A DNA stretch of 64,000 bases, taken from NCBI GenBank assembly GCA_012064385.1, contig QRDG01000527.1:2060349-2124348 (forward strand), written 5' to 3'. The position numbers and the translations under genes were made by a program. Positions 36,444 through 46,349 of this stretch are shown here, in pieces; within the stretch, counting starts at the first letter, position 1; each line of letters opens with the position of its first letter. The notes below the pieces were generated by a model, which was not told where the DNA came from, did not search any database, and was given only the letters and a program-made list of their open reading frames with translations. Source of the DNA: Puccinellia tenuiflora (taxonomy: Eukaryota > Streptophyta > Magnoliopsida > Poales > Poaceae).

Positions 36444-37766
36444 GTTGCCACGGATTTGCCTTTGTTTCCACCCCCATATCCACAAATTTATTCTTTGATT
36501 TTGCTAATTTCGAAAATTTTCACCAAAAATAGCCCCAAATTGCTTTTGGATCGATCTGAGATTCTTGTGAGTTTTGGTAGGTTTTGATCTGTGGATCCAT
36601 TGCTATACTTGTTGATCTACCTCCCTTTGCGTTCCCATGGCCAAATTCCTTTGATTTCCCCTCCGATTTGGTGTTTTTCGGGCCGTTTTTCCGCCGAAAT
36701 CGCACTTTTTCGCGTCACGGGAAGGTAGCCCGGCCGGCCTCCAGCCCGGCCTAGGCTGGCCTCTAGGCCGGACCCCCGGCAGAAGCCGCCGGCCTCCAGG
36801 CCGACCTCCCTGCAGAAATTTTGTTTTGGCTATAACTTTTCACTCCGGACTCCGTTTTTGGTGATTTTCGTCTCTAATCGAAGCTACCGACAAGCTCTAC
36901 ATCACCATAGCAGTTGATCCATCATCTAGTGCCACCATATTTCGTGATCAAGGAAGAGGCATTCCACTCCACGGGTGAAGATCATCAACAAAAGGTATAA
37001 CACCCCCAAATCTTCTCCCACCTTGCATCACTTGTTAGCCAAGCCTTTTGTGCCTATCTTACCTATTGAGACTAGCTCATCTACGATTGCTTGGGATTTG
37101 CACACTTGATACCTCGTAGTGTTCCGAGCAAACCTTGTATGCGCTAGTTGATATAGTTGTTGTTGGCAAGCAAAGTGAGAGGCAAAATAGAAAAGAGAAT
37201 AAGAGGCCAAAAGAGCATAGAAAATAATAAAAAAGAGAAAAGAAAAGAAAGAGCCTCAATGCCATATCTCTTGTAGGTCGCGCAAGCTCGATGAAAAATT
37301 CATAGGTGTGGTATCTTTGTGTAAATCTTGTAGCCCACCAATAAATTGCAATCGAGTTGGTTTCTCTTGTACTTGTGTGACTTGAGCTTTAGTCTTCGCT
37401 AGGTCCATAACTAGCTCATTTTTGGTTGCACAAGTCCCACTCTTGAAAGCGTGTGTTTCTATGTGCTTCACTCCTATCTTTTGAGATCGACTTGTATTTG
37501 CTTTGTGGTCATCGTGGTTCTCTACTTGCCCTTACAATATCTTGGTTTCCGGTTGTTCCATTTGCTTTCCACAATTCATACCTATCCACTCATAAGCCGT
37601 GTGTGTTTTGGAGTTGCGTTTGGATCTTTGAAATTCAAGTCACCCGCATTCTTGTGTATCGGTTTCTCTTGGCATGGTCCACTAGTTCCAATACTATCTA
37701 TTAGGTGAGGTTGGTTTCTTAGTTCCTTCCACTCCACATATATATACACTTGTCTTGTGATTGACC
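36444..37766 (+). other. Leader of element C
   Basis: A long non-coding leader carries a GC-rich repeat block (36731-36808) and an AT-rich second half. No ORF of note is present before the ATG at 37767. Confidence 0.6.
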
Positions 37767-40019
37767 ATGTCTAGTGAGAGCGGAGCATCCTATGGAGGCC
37801 ATGATGATGAGAACATGATGAGTGACAACGACTACGGCGCGCCAAGCATGGATGACATCATGAGCGACAACGACTACAGCGCCCCAAGCATGGATGACAT
37901 GGTGGACCATGACATCGACGACAACTCCACAAGCATGGATCTCATGGCGGAGCACCACCACTACTACGACTATGATGCCGCAACCGTCCACGACATGGAG
38001 AGCTACACCGACTTCGAGCCCACAAGCGTCAACGCCATGATGGACCACTACCACGACTACAACTCCATTGATGTGGCGGAACCCTACATGACATACGACT
38101 CCTCAAGACACGTCAAGGATCTCCAACAAGGCGCTACACATCATGTGGATGACGACACCGACGACGAGTCCCCACCAAGACGATCCTCAAGGCCACGAAC
38201 TCAAGAGCGCCACCGCCGTCAAGCACCTACTTCAAGCTCAAGACGACGGAGCACAAGGTATCTTCGCCTAGAGGACAAGGAGACACACCCTCCTCCTCGA
38301 CGTCAAGCTACCTCACCCTCGAGACGGCGGCCAACGCAAAGTGCCTATGCACACGAGTCTTCATCAAGGAACTCCAAGGATCTTCATCGGCGTACGTCTA
38401 CTCATGATCATCATCGACGTCACTATGAGGATTCAAGCTACTCAAGGCCACGCCATCACGCGTCTACATCAACATACAAGATGGTGGCAAGTACACATCA
38501 TAGGGAGTCTCTTCCGCGTGCCACAACCAAAAGGGCGTCCAAGAGTAGATCACACTCCAAGAAGGACCGGGACATGCTTCTCAAACTCAAAGCCGACCTC
38601 GACAAGTTGAAGACCAAGCTCGACACTGACAGTGCCAACTTCGAGATCGAGCAAGCCGAGCTCAGGACCATCCGCGAGGACTTCATCGTCGGCTTATCCA
38701 AGTTCTTCAAGCCATCACATGACTCTTCGCCGAGCTTATTGTCCACACCACTACAAGATGGTGACCATGAAGATGGCGAGAAGACGCTCGAGCATGGGAT
38801 TTTCCCTTCGACCAAGGAGGCGAGCATTGAAGAGGCTACCACTTGTGACGGCGAGCCAAGTGAAGAGATTGAGCATGGGAGTGTCCCTTCAACCAAGGCG
38901 GCGAATGGAGTTGAGTCTAAAGAGCCTATCCCTATGTGCTCGACTGATGATAGGGCACCAATCCCATGTGAGCATGAGAGCCACCTAGCCCACTTGAGTG
39001 AGAGTGCAAGTGAGTTGAGTGCCTCTACCATATGTGAGATTGAGTGCTTCCATTTTGAGGGAATGAGTGATACACACCTTGAGTTGGGAGAGGTAGTTGA
39101 TAGGTCAAGTGAGGACATTTCGATTTCTAACAACTTACCCTCTACCTCTAGTGTTTTCTCTCATGTTGTACTAGGTCCCATGGATGTTGCAACGCCAAGC
39201 CTCGACATGATGGTGCCTATGATGGAGAAGATGTACATGGAGGATGAAGACGATGCCACCCCATGTCTACATGATGAACAAGTCGGCTACATGGACGCCG
39301 GTACTTCTACCACAACACCTACTTCACATGAGCGGGACTACAAAGGTACGCATATGGGTGTTGATGATGCCATGATCCCACTAGTGGACATGATGACTTG
39401 TGATTGCTTGCATGATGTGGATTTTTGTTTTGATGTCACCTATGATTCTTTCATATTCCCATGTGATACCTTGTTCCAAACCAATGTTGATCATGTGGAA
39501 TTTCCTACGTGTGATGATCTTGACACATGCATGTCTTGCTATGAATCTTTCCGATTTTCTACCATTGTTGCATGCAATATGTCGAACAATTTCTCTTTCA
39601 TATGTGTTGCTTGCAATGATGATAAAATGCTTGACAATGAGTTTGCCCCCATAGCATTCTCACATTTTGGAGATTTTTCTTGTTTGAATGTTGAGTTTGT
39701 TTCCTTCTTCGTTTTGCATGTTGCCCATCCGCATACTTCATATATTCAATTTGATTGTAGTGCGTTTGGTGATGTGCAAATGGAGAGATGCGTCATAATC
39801 GATGATGCATTCATGTACCATGCACACAATTTCTTTTTATGGAATTTCGTGTGTAATGGCTCACGCTTCATAATGTCAACCTCAATTGAACATGAGTTGA
39901 CAAAAAGAGCTCTTGAGAGCATTTTCCAAGAGAGTTATGGATCCAATCCAACTCTATTTCCTTTTCCTTGTTTTGCATCGAACAAATTGAACAATTGCTC
40001 TTTCCTTTGGTTCGCGTGA
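37767..40019 (+). CDS. Long ORF of element C, unknown function (acidic, Arg/Ser-rich, coiled coil)
   Basis: A frame of 750 codons plus stop begins ATG 37767. Visible parts in order: an acidic N-terminus with tandem copies of MSDNDYxAPSMDD (residues ~19-50); an Asp/His/Tyr-rich stretch; an Arg/Ser/His-rich basic region (~130-270) with several KR/RR clusters; a heptad-like coiled coil (LLKLKADLDKLKTKLD, ~275-310); an acidic stretch with repeated EHGxxPSTKEA-type phrases (~345-385); and a Cys/Phe-rich C-terminal third. No zinc knuckle of CCHC type, protease, RT or integrase is seen. The frame is intact over 2.25 kb in a young element, which suggests selection for a protein. A Gag-like structural protein or an RNA-binding packaging factor are possibilities only. 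Confidence 0.6.
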   Translation: MSSESGASYGGHDDENMMSDNDYGAPSMDDIMSDNDYSAPSMDDMVDHDIDDNSTSMDLMAEHHHYYDYDAATVHDMESYTDFEPTSVNAMMDHYHDYNSIDVAEPYMTYDSSRHVKDLQQGATHHVDDDTDDESPPRRSSRPRTQERHRRQAPTSSSRRRSTRYLRLEDKETHPPPRRQATSPSRRRPTQSAYAHESSSRNSKDLHRRTSTHDHHRRHYEDSSYSRPRHHASTSTYKMVASTHHRESLPRATTKRASKSRSHSKKDRDMLLKLKADLDKLKTKLDTDSANFEIEQAELRTIREDFIVGLSKFFKPSHDSSPSLLSTPLQDGDHEDGEKTLEHGIFPSTKEASIEEATTCDGEPSEEIEHGSVPSTKAANGVESKEPIPMCSTDDRAPIPCEHESHLAHLSESASELSASTICEIECFHFEGMSDTHLELGEVVDRSSEDISISNNLPSTSSVFSHVVLGPMDVATPSLDMMVPMMEKMYMEDEDDATPCLHDEQVGYMDAGTSTTTPTSHERDYKGTHMGVDDAMIPLVDMMTCDCLHDVDFCFDVTYDSFIFPCDTLFQTNVDHVEFPTCDDLDTCMSCYESFRFSTIVACNMSNNFSFICVACNDDKMLDNEFAPIAFSHFGDFSCLNVEFVSFFVLHVAHPHTSYIQFDCSAFGDVQMERCVIIDDAFMYHAHNFFLWNFVCNGSRFIMSTSIEHELTKRALESIFQESYGSNPTLFPFPCFASNKLNNCSFLWFA

Positions 40020-40675
40020 AAACATGTGAGTGCTTTGGTTTTCCTTTGTGACATTCATGCTCCCTTGAGCTTCCTTGTAGATGATTTATGTGTTGCAACA
40101 AGTATGATGCACAATTGCTCTTTCCGTTGGCTTCTTTGCAACCATAATGGTATTTTGAGCATGTCTTGTCATGAGACCTTTGGATGTTGTCTTCTTGGTG
40201 TTGCAACAAAATTGATGAACACTTGCTCTTCTCTTTGGTTTGTTTGCACCCATGATGGCGATGATAAGAGCCTCTCTCACCTTGTGTGGTTCACAAACCT
40301 CTCTTTCCAATGCTTTCAATGCAATGAACATCATATGGTTCAAAATGAGATAGCTATCTTAGCCTTCTCAAATTTTCTTGGAGATTTTGTGTTCCCACAT
40401 TTTGAGGATGTTTGGACGAGTTGTTTGCACATTGACCTTGCATTTGTATTCCATTCCATATATTTGTGTTGTGCTAATGGTGTTATGAACAAATTTGGAC
40501 ATGTCATCAATGATGTGCTCCTCTATCATGCACACACATATTTTGCTTGGTCTTTGGTGCATATAGGTACCAATAGCGGCATGGTGACGTCCACTTCAAC
40601 GTCGAGACTTCTATCTCCTTCACTTGATGAGGACGTGCTAGTGTCGTGGACGACGCTTTTCGAAGGAGGGGGAGA
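40020..40675 (+). pseudogene. In-frame continuation of the element C ORF after a TGA
   Basis: The frame of the 37767 ORF reopens directly after TGA 40017-40019. It stays open for about 1.1 kb, through the polypurine end and into the 3' LTR (to 41108). The residue style is the same as before the stop: alternating Cys/Phe/His-rich phrases such as NCSFxWF and HAHxFxW, which recur on both sides. The ORF was probably longer, either by a recent nonsense mutation here or by readthrough in active copies. Confidence 0.5.
40659..40675 (+). other. Polypurine tract of element C
   Basis: CGAAGGAGGGGGAGA directly precedes the 3' LTR start TGATGTAGG. Its end GGGGGAGA is the same as in element A. Confidence 0.85.
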
Positions 40676-41420
40676 TGATGTAGGCCAACCCAACGACAAC
40701 ACCATGTCAAGCACTCCAACGTACGACAAGCCACCAAGGACTCCAAAGGGTGGCAAGGAACTCCATGGACTCCAATCAACTAAGGCATACGCGTGGATGA
40801 GGAGAAGGAAGCGTCATGGACAAGGAGAGGAAGAAGGAGGCGAAGACAGGCAGGCCGGCCCCCAGGCCGGCACCCAACCAGAGCCGGCCGGCCCCCAGGC
40901 CAGCACCCCTCCAGACGACGCCGGCCTCCTCCAGACGCCGCCGGCCTCCAGGCCGGCCCAGGCCGGCCCCCAGGCTGGACCCCCACCTTTCGCCCCCTTT
41001 TGTACTAAGACTATAAATAGCTTTCCCCCTTTTCCATTTGAGGCAGAGAAGAATGAACTAGAGTTGAGCGTTGCTCCTTCCCGTGATGGGTTCCTCCGAG
41101 GAGGATGATGAATCTCTTGTTGTAGCTACTCTTTCACTTAGGTGTCTCTAGTAGTGCAAACCAATCTTTCCCTTGTGGATTCTATTGGATCGGTGGACCG
41201 GCCGGTAAGAAAAATCGGTTTCATTAAGCGTGTTGTTGACTTGGGTTTTGGGATCCGGAGGCTGCTCCGTTGGGGGTTTGTTGCCGGGTGATTCTCCCTT
41301 GTAGGCTTCGCGAGTTATCCCCACGATTTGCTCTTTTTCCCCTCCGTGTTCATCGTGTTCTTCGTGTTCATCCACCTTTCCCCCTCAAATCCGTGAAGAT
41401 CGGGTCAACCCCCAACATCA
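40676..41420 (+). repeat. 3' LTR of element C
   Basis: It runs TGATGTAGG...CAACATCA and is 745 bp long. The last 8 bases differ from the 5' LTR by T to A. The minisatellite is shorter, and one C/T-rich tract near 41331-41345 is shorter. Confidence 0.93.
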
Positions 41421-41930
41421 CATAAGCCAGGTGAAGTCCTTCGCCGGGGCATGCCGCTCTGCCCTGGCGCTTGTGTACAAGGCGTTGTTCCCTCTGGATC
41501 TGCAGCCGCAGGGTCTTGGGGCTCTCATGGCACGATTCCTTCTTCATCCTAATCTGGTTATAGCCTGAATAGGCATCCAGGAAGCAGAGGCGCGCGCAGC
41601 CTGCAGTCGAGTCGACAATTTGGTCGATTCGAGGCAGTGGAAAATGATCTTTTGGACAACACTTGTTTAATGAAGTGAAGTCAACACACATGCGTAGTAT
41701 GTCTGTGTTCTTCTTTGGCACCAGGACTGGGTTGGCGACCCAGTCAGCCTTCTTGATCTCCCGGATGAAGTTGGCTGCCAGGAGTCTATCGACTTCTTGC
41801 CCGATGGCGAGGCGCTTCGGCTCCGCAAAGCGGCGCATCGTTTGCTTGACGGGCCTCGCATTGGGCAGGATCTGGAGGGCGTGCTCGGCGAATTCCCTGG
41901 GTATGCCTGGCATGTCCGCTGGACACCAGG
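41421..41930 (-). pseudogene. Element B pol remnant: N-terminal half of reverse transcriptase
   Basis: On the minus strand the frame contains NPVLVPKKNTD, LRMCVDFTSLNK and RLCFLDAYSGYNQI, the first conserved RT blocks (about 41755-41560). It then runs into unrelated or shifted sequence (about 41545 down to 41421) before meeting element C. The YxDD block, RNase H and integrase are missing from the whole element. A large deletion seems to have joined RT to the antisense gene region. Confidence 0.78.
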
Positions 41931-42205
41931 CGAAAATCTCCCAGTTCTCACGTAGGAACTCGACGAGCGCGCCTTCCTATGCGGAAGGCAAGCTCGTCGA
42001 TACGAGGACCGTCTTCTTGGGGTCCGTCGGGTGCACCTGATGCTCCCTTGTGTCGTTTGTCGCATTGAAGGCAGAGCCTGACGCTGATTGTTTGCCCTCG
42101 GGAAAGAGGGTGCGGTCGTTGGTGAGTGCCAGCTCCTGGAGCTGCTCCTGCGCCCCGAATGACTCAGAGATCTTGTTGAACTTGCGATCGCACTCGTCGG
42201 ATCGT

Positions 42206-43059
42206 TCAAAGTCTCCGTTGACGGTGATTGTCCCGTAAGGCCGCCATGAACCGTGCGAACGCTGGTCGTCCCAGGATGACATGGTACTCCGACTTCCAGT
42301 CAACCACCTCGAACTCTATCTTCTCCTTCCGGAAGTTGGCTGGCTCACCAAAGATCACGTCGAGTGAGATTGTTCCCAAGGGATAGACTAGTCTCCCTGG
42401 TACTATGCCGTGGAAGGTGTTGACGGAAGGCGCCAGTTTTGTCGTCAGTATGTTCATTCCGCGCAGCGTGTCAGCGAACATGATGTTGATTCGCTGCCAC
42501 CGTCCATGAACACGCGGCTCATAGCGAAGCCTCCTATATGCGCATCCAAAACCAGGGCTGAGTGGCCCGGCCACGGAACTTGAGGTGGATGATCGTCCAT
42601 GGTGAATGTTGCGCTGGCATGTGACCAGTTGAGGTACTCTAGTACCGCGGGTGGTGATTTGACGGCAAGGTGGACCTGCCTTGTTATGAGCTTTTGGTAC
42701 TGATTTGAGTGACGTCCTTTCTGGATCATGAACATACGTCCCACAGGCTTTGGGTAAGCATCTTCGCCTGCTTGGCGTTCTTCGACACGTGGTTGGAGCT
42801 GGATAGCTCCCGCCATATGTCCAGGTGGGGGACGAGCCGGGGCAGGTGGTGCTCCGATGGCCTGTGCACCTGGTACGATTTGCGCCTGCTGCTGGAGGAG
42901 GCGTGTGTATTCCACATGCAGTTCTTGGAAACCCTCACAGTCCTTCAAGAGGTGGCAGGACGTGAGGTTGCCATGCTCGTCTCTGAACATGTGGAACCTA
43001 CAAGCTCCTTGCAGGGTAGGGGGAGGGCGCGGCACTCGCCCGTTGCGCGGCTGGCGTGG
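42206..43059 (-). pseudogene. Element B gag C-terminus and protease (frameshifted)
   Basis: It includes LTSCHLLKDC (a degenerate zinc-binding stretch, about 42960), YLNWSHASATF, HPPQVPWPGHSALVLDA, and the Tat-type protease motif FMDGGS near 42508. A single-base loss right after GGS moves the rest (INIMFADTLRGMN and VILGRPAFARFMA) into another frame (42574-42206). The protease would be cut off at its active site. Confidence 0.78.
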
Positions 43060-44376
43060 TCAGTCACTCCTGCTTGATTTCTTTGTTGCCTTTGTAACCG
43101 GTTGTTCGACTGTCGCGCTCATAGCGACTGTCGTCACGGTTTCTTTGCTCGCGGCTTTCAGGAAAACCTGCCGCCACGAGTTCCATGTCCTCCATGTCCT
43201 CATAGGCACGCGACTTCCTCTTGCGACGGCGATCGCTGCTGCGATGGCTCCACGCCTCCAATTTCCTTGGTCGCCGTTCTCCACGGGTGTATCATTGCGC
43301 TCGTTGCGTATAGAGTCTTCTCCGTCTGCCCACTCATTAGCGATTTGCATGAGGTGAGCAATGGTCTTCGGCTTTATTCTTCCGAGCGTCTCCTTCAGCT
43401 CGAGTCGATAGACACCTCGGGTGAACGCATGTATCGCGTTGTCTTCCGAGATCCTCTCCGCCGAATTACGGAGGAGGGTCCACCGCTGAATATACTCGCA
43501 CAGCGTCTCACCCGATCGCTGCTTGCAAGCTCGAAGCTCTTCGAACGAGGCGGGTCGCTTGCACGTGCCGGCGAAGTTGCGGATGATGTCCTCGCCGAAA
43601 TGTTCCCAGCAAGTATATGCTCCCCGCGGCAGGCTTTTAAGCCAGGCTCGGGCAGACCCTGTGAGCATCAGCTGAATGTATTGCATGGCCGTAGACGTGG
43701 AACCTCTCTGGCAATTTACTGCCGTGAGGTAATCCTCCAGCCAGGCGGAGGGTTCTTGTAGGCCATCATACTTTGGGGTCTCAGATGTTAATCTGAAACC
43801 TTTCGGCATCCTTGCCTCTCGGATGCGGCGACTGAAGCAGAGTGCTCCGCAAGGTTCGAAGTCCTCTTCGGAGTCTGGATCGTCACTGCTCATGTCGCGT
43901 GCAGCCCGTCTCGTGCGGTTCCTGTTGACCTTGTTCTGCGTGATGACGTTGCGTGCGTCCTTGCCCTCCGTGAGGTGATATCGATATTCTCGTCCGCGAG
44001 TCGCGTGATGCCTCCGATCGCGAGTGGCGCGGTTTTCGCGGTCATGAGCGGCACGCTCGTTGTTTACACACACGATGCGATCCTCCTGATCGCGGGCAGC
44101 GCGGTCGCCAAGGTGGCGGGTCCGTGGTTCATGCCGTGGGCTTCGTTGTCGCCGTGGAGGCACGTTGTTGGCAGTCGCTGTGGCTGCGGCTGGTTGTGGC
44201 GGTTCCTCTGGTATCAGCTCCGCACCCGCCATGCTGACGAACTTGATTTGCTGGCGGTGCAGGGCCGCTCGAGGGTCGCTCTCCGATGGTTGCGTCGCTT
44301 GCAGGTACGTAGCCACCGACATGAGGGCGCCGGTAGCTGTTTTGGGAATTGGTATCCCTCCGTCATCCAGGGACAT
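43060..44376 (-). pseudogene. Element B gag (Tat-type Gag domain)
   Basis: The frame from 44376 (MSLDDGGIPIPK) carries an Arg-rich stretch with many DRE/RDR repeats. A Gag domain follows: LEDYLTAVNCQRGS, YIQLMLTGSARAWLKSLP, CWEHFGEDIIRNF, RNSAERISEDNAIHAF. An acidic-basic linker comes after it. The N-terminal part of Gag lies upstream in another frame (45390-44573), so the methionine at 44376 is not the true start. The domain style is typical of Tat-lineage elements. The frame itself is long and open. Confidence 0.8.
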
Positions 44377-44572
44377 GAAGGAGTCCTCCCAAGTTTCGGG
44401 TGACGGTAGTCCTTGCCCCCTCCGGCATACGCAGGTAGCGAGGCCGATCGCGGGAAGGTTGGGATCGTCCCGATGATTGGACGGATAAATCCGCCTGTCG
44501 CGCGCTTGACAAGCTAGCTTGCCTTCTTCTTTCCGTAAGGACCCTCTCCTGCTCCCTTAGCTTGATGCCTTC

Positions 44573-45390
44573 CTACCATAGCAGGTACTGGTAGCATTGC
44601 AGGTCTTCGGCCGTGGCATCCTCCGCCGGAGCGCCGTCCGTTACAGCCTTTATCGCCTTTTCACCCATAGCTTGGGTGATGTGCAGTTGAGTTCGTCCGT
44701 TCTGCAGAGTTACTGTGAACGGGTATGTGCACGGCTCGGGTGGAGCGCTTGGTGATGCTGCCGTTATGATAGCCGTCCCCGCGGCCGGTCCTGTGGGTGG
44801 CGCCGCGGGTGCCGTCATGTACACTTGCATAGGGAGGATGCGCGGAACCTCCTCCGGGTCCGAGTCGTCCCCGAAGATGGACTCGAAATTTTCTTGATTT
44901 CCGTCGGCAAGGTCCGAAGGACCTGATGACGGAGTCGATGAAGTATAGGGCACGACTGCCCATTCAGTCGTGCGCGCGAAAGCGATGCTTGGCGATGAAG
45001 ATCGCGTTGTCGCAGTCGAGAACGACGCGATCTCCTTGAGCGGATTGCCCAAGAACTCGTCGGAGGAGGACACGGCGAAGGCCGACGAAGCCGATGACGG
45101 GGCGGAGTCTACCGCGGCAGTCGATGAAGTAGCAGGTGCTGTTGCCGCAGGGTGCGGTGCGTCCGTGAGGCGGAGAGTGCCCCACTTGTTGACGAAGAAG
45201 CGTAGTTCGCCGAAGTTTATGTCCACGCCCGCGTGCAGATCCGCGAAGGCCGGCCGCGTGACCGGCGAGTGTGGGCTAAATCCCAGGAAGCCGAAGAAGA
45301 TCGGAGATTGCAGATCCGGCGAGTCGCCGATGGTCGTTGATGAAGCCGCCGAACCTGTAGATCCAGCACCAGTCTTTCCCACAAACGGCG
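44573..45390 (-). pseudogene. Element B N-terminal gag segment, ended by a nonsense codon
   Basis: The frame starts in the LTR/primer region. It is Ala/Ser/Pro-rich with LRFFVNKWGTLRL and ESIFGDDSDPEEVP, and ends YQYLLW then TAG at 44575-44573. After the stop the same frame reads EGIKLREQERVLTERRRQ, the expected continuation. A second shift lies before 44376. Confidence 0.6.
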
Positions 45391-45393
45391 CCA
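45378..45393 (-). other. Primer-binding site of element B
   Basis: On the minus strand TGGCGCCGTTTGTGGG follows the LTR by two bases. It resembles the tRNA-Asp type with changes after the tenth base. Confidence 0.75.
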
Positions 45394-45395
45394 AT

Positions 45396-45851
45396 TGAAG
45401 TGGGGTTACCACGCCAAATCCCTCGGATGACATCCTTGGGTTGAGAGAATAGGAGAAGAAGATGGTGGTACTGGTGGATTCGTCGGCTGATAAGAGAGAT
45501 TTACCCAGGTTCAGGCCCCCGAAGGTAAAAGCCCTACGTCCTGTTTGTCTGGTATTGATGATGATGAGCTTACAGATCGATTACAATGGCGAGATCGTGA
45601 GATGCGATCTCGATAGGGTTTTTGGTGGTGAGTATGAGCGTACTCTAGGTCGGAGGCCCTCCCAGTCCTTAAATAGTGGGACTGGGTCTCGGGTCCTTTT
45701 ACCGACTAGGTTTACATCTGGGCCTGCCGACCTAATATTTCTGAGTCTTTCCTTCGGGGCCTCCTTCCTGAGCCTTATGATCGATGGGCCTTCATCCTCT
45801 TCCGCACCAGGGTAGTCCATGGTGACACACCCGAAAGGTGTACCCACGTCA
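45396..45851 (-). repeat. 5' LTR of element B
   Basis: On the plus strand it runs TGAAGTGGGG...CCCACGTCA and is 456 bp long, pairing with 30906-31361. Confidence 0.93.
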
Positions 45852-45867
45852 GTTAGTATATCCTAAG

Positions 45868-46044
45868 GGTACGTTTGGCACCAAATGAAATGAATTCCAG
45901 ACAAATGATAGGGTTAGAGACAGTAATTGATTTAACATAGCAAAGTCATTCTCTGGAATTCCAAATAAAATGACATTCTAATTTCATGACATCCAAAGCA
46001 TGAAATCTGAAAATTAATTTCATACAAATGATGGGATCCAAACG
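45868..46044. mobile_element. Small MITE-like element
   Basis: The ends GGTACGTTTGG and (reverse) GGCATCGTTTGG form a short imperfect inverted repeat around ~177 bp of AT-rich DNA with repeated AAATGAAATG and TTTCAT. A related sequence lies at about 50790-51000. The target duplication is not clear. Confidence 0.45.
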
Positions 46045-46276
46045 ATGCCATGACGTTGTTAATATTTCATAAAGACCCTTATGGCCTTGTCCTGTAAATG
46101 GGCCCTTGTGAGCCTCCAAAATATCTTTAAGTCCATGGCCAATACCCCAGTTAGTCCTATACATATGACCTGCGATTAGGAAAAGAATAGCAATAGCTAA
46201 ATGATGGTGCGCAATATCGGTCAGCCATAGACCACCGGTTACTGGATCTAGTCCTCCGCGAAAAGTCAGAAATTCT
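46045..46276 (-). pseudogene. psaA: Nuclear copy of chloroplast psaA (NUPT fragment)
   Basis: The minus-strand translation reads EFLTFRGGLDPVTGGLW, LTDIAHHHLAIAILFLIAGH, MYRTNWGIGHGLKDILEAHK, GPFTGQGHKGLYEILTTSWH. This is a conserved internal part of the photosystem I A1 protein as I know it. Only about 77 codons of a ~750-codon gene are present, bounded by the MITE on one side. It has no flanking chloroplast sequence that I can recognise and is not functional. Confidence 0.88.
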
Positions 46277-46349
46277 GACGCAACAATTTTTCGGAGGCTT
46301 TTTTTTTTAAGTTATAATAGTTATGCAGAATTATACAGCGAAGCGTGAG

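Larger units (their letters stand above)
35638..41420 (+). mobile_element. Element C: young non-autonomous LTR retrotransposon, target duplication CATAA
   Basis: Perfect CATAA duplications (35633-35637 and 41421-41425) bound LTRs of 788 bp (35638-36425) and 745 bp (40676-41420). The LTRs differ by only a handful of substitutions and by repeat-unit losses in a GC-rich minisatellite. It has a tRNA-Met primer site, a GGAGGGGGAGA polypurine end, and a single long ORF with no similarity to Gag or Pol that I can recognise. LTR ends, primer region, U5 and polypurine end resemble element A. Confidence 0.93.
30906..45851 (-). mobile_element. Element B: Tat-type Ty3/gypsy element with antisense gene, target duplication GTTAG
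   Basis: Perfect GTTAG duplications (30901-30905 and 45852-45856) enclose identical-length LTRs of 456 bp (30906-31361 and 45396-45851) that differ at about 12 sites (2-3%). Gag, protease and a partial RT lie on the minus strand, reading from the right LTR. An antisense gene lies on the plus strand next to the left (3') LTR. This arrangement, an extra antisense ORF between pol and the 3' LTR, is known from Tat-lineage elements. RNase H and integrase are absent, and only the N-terminal part of RT remains. Element C is inserted near the pol/antisense-gene junction. Confidence 0.9.
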
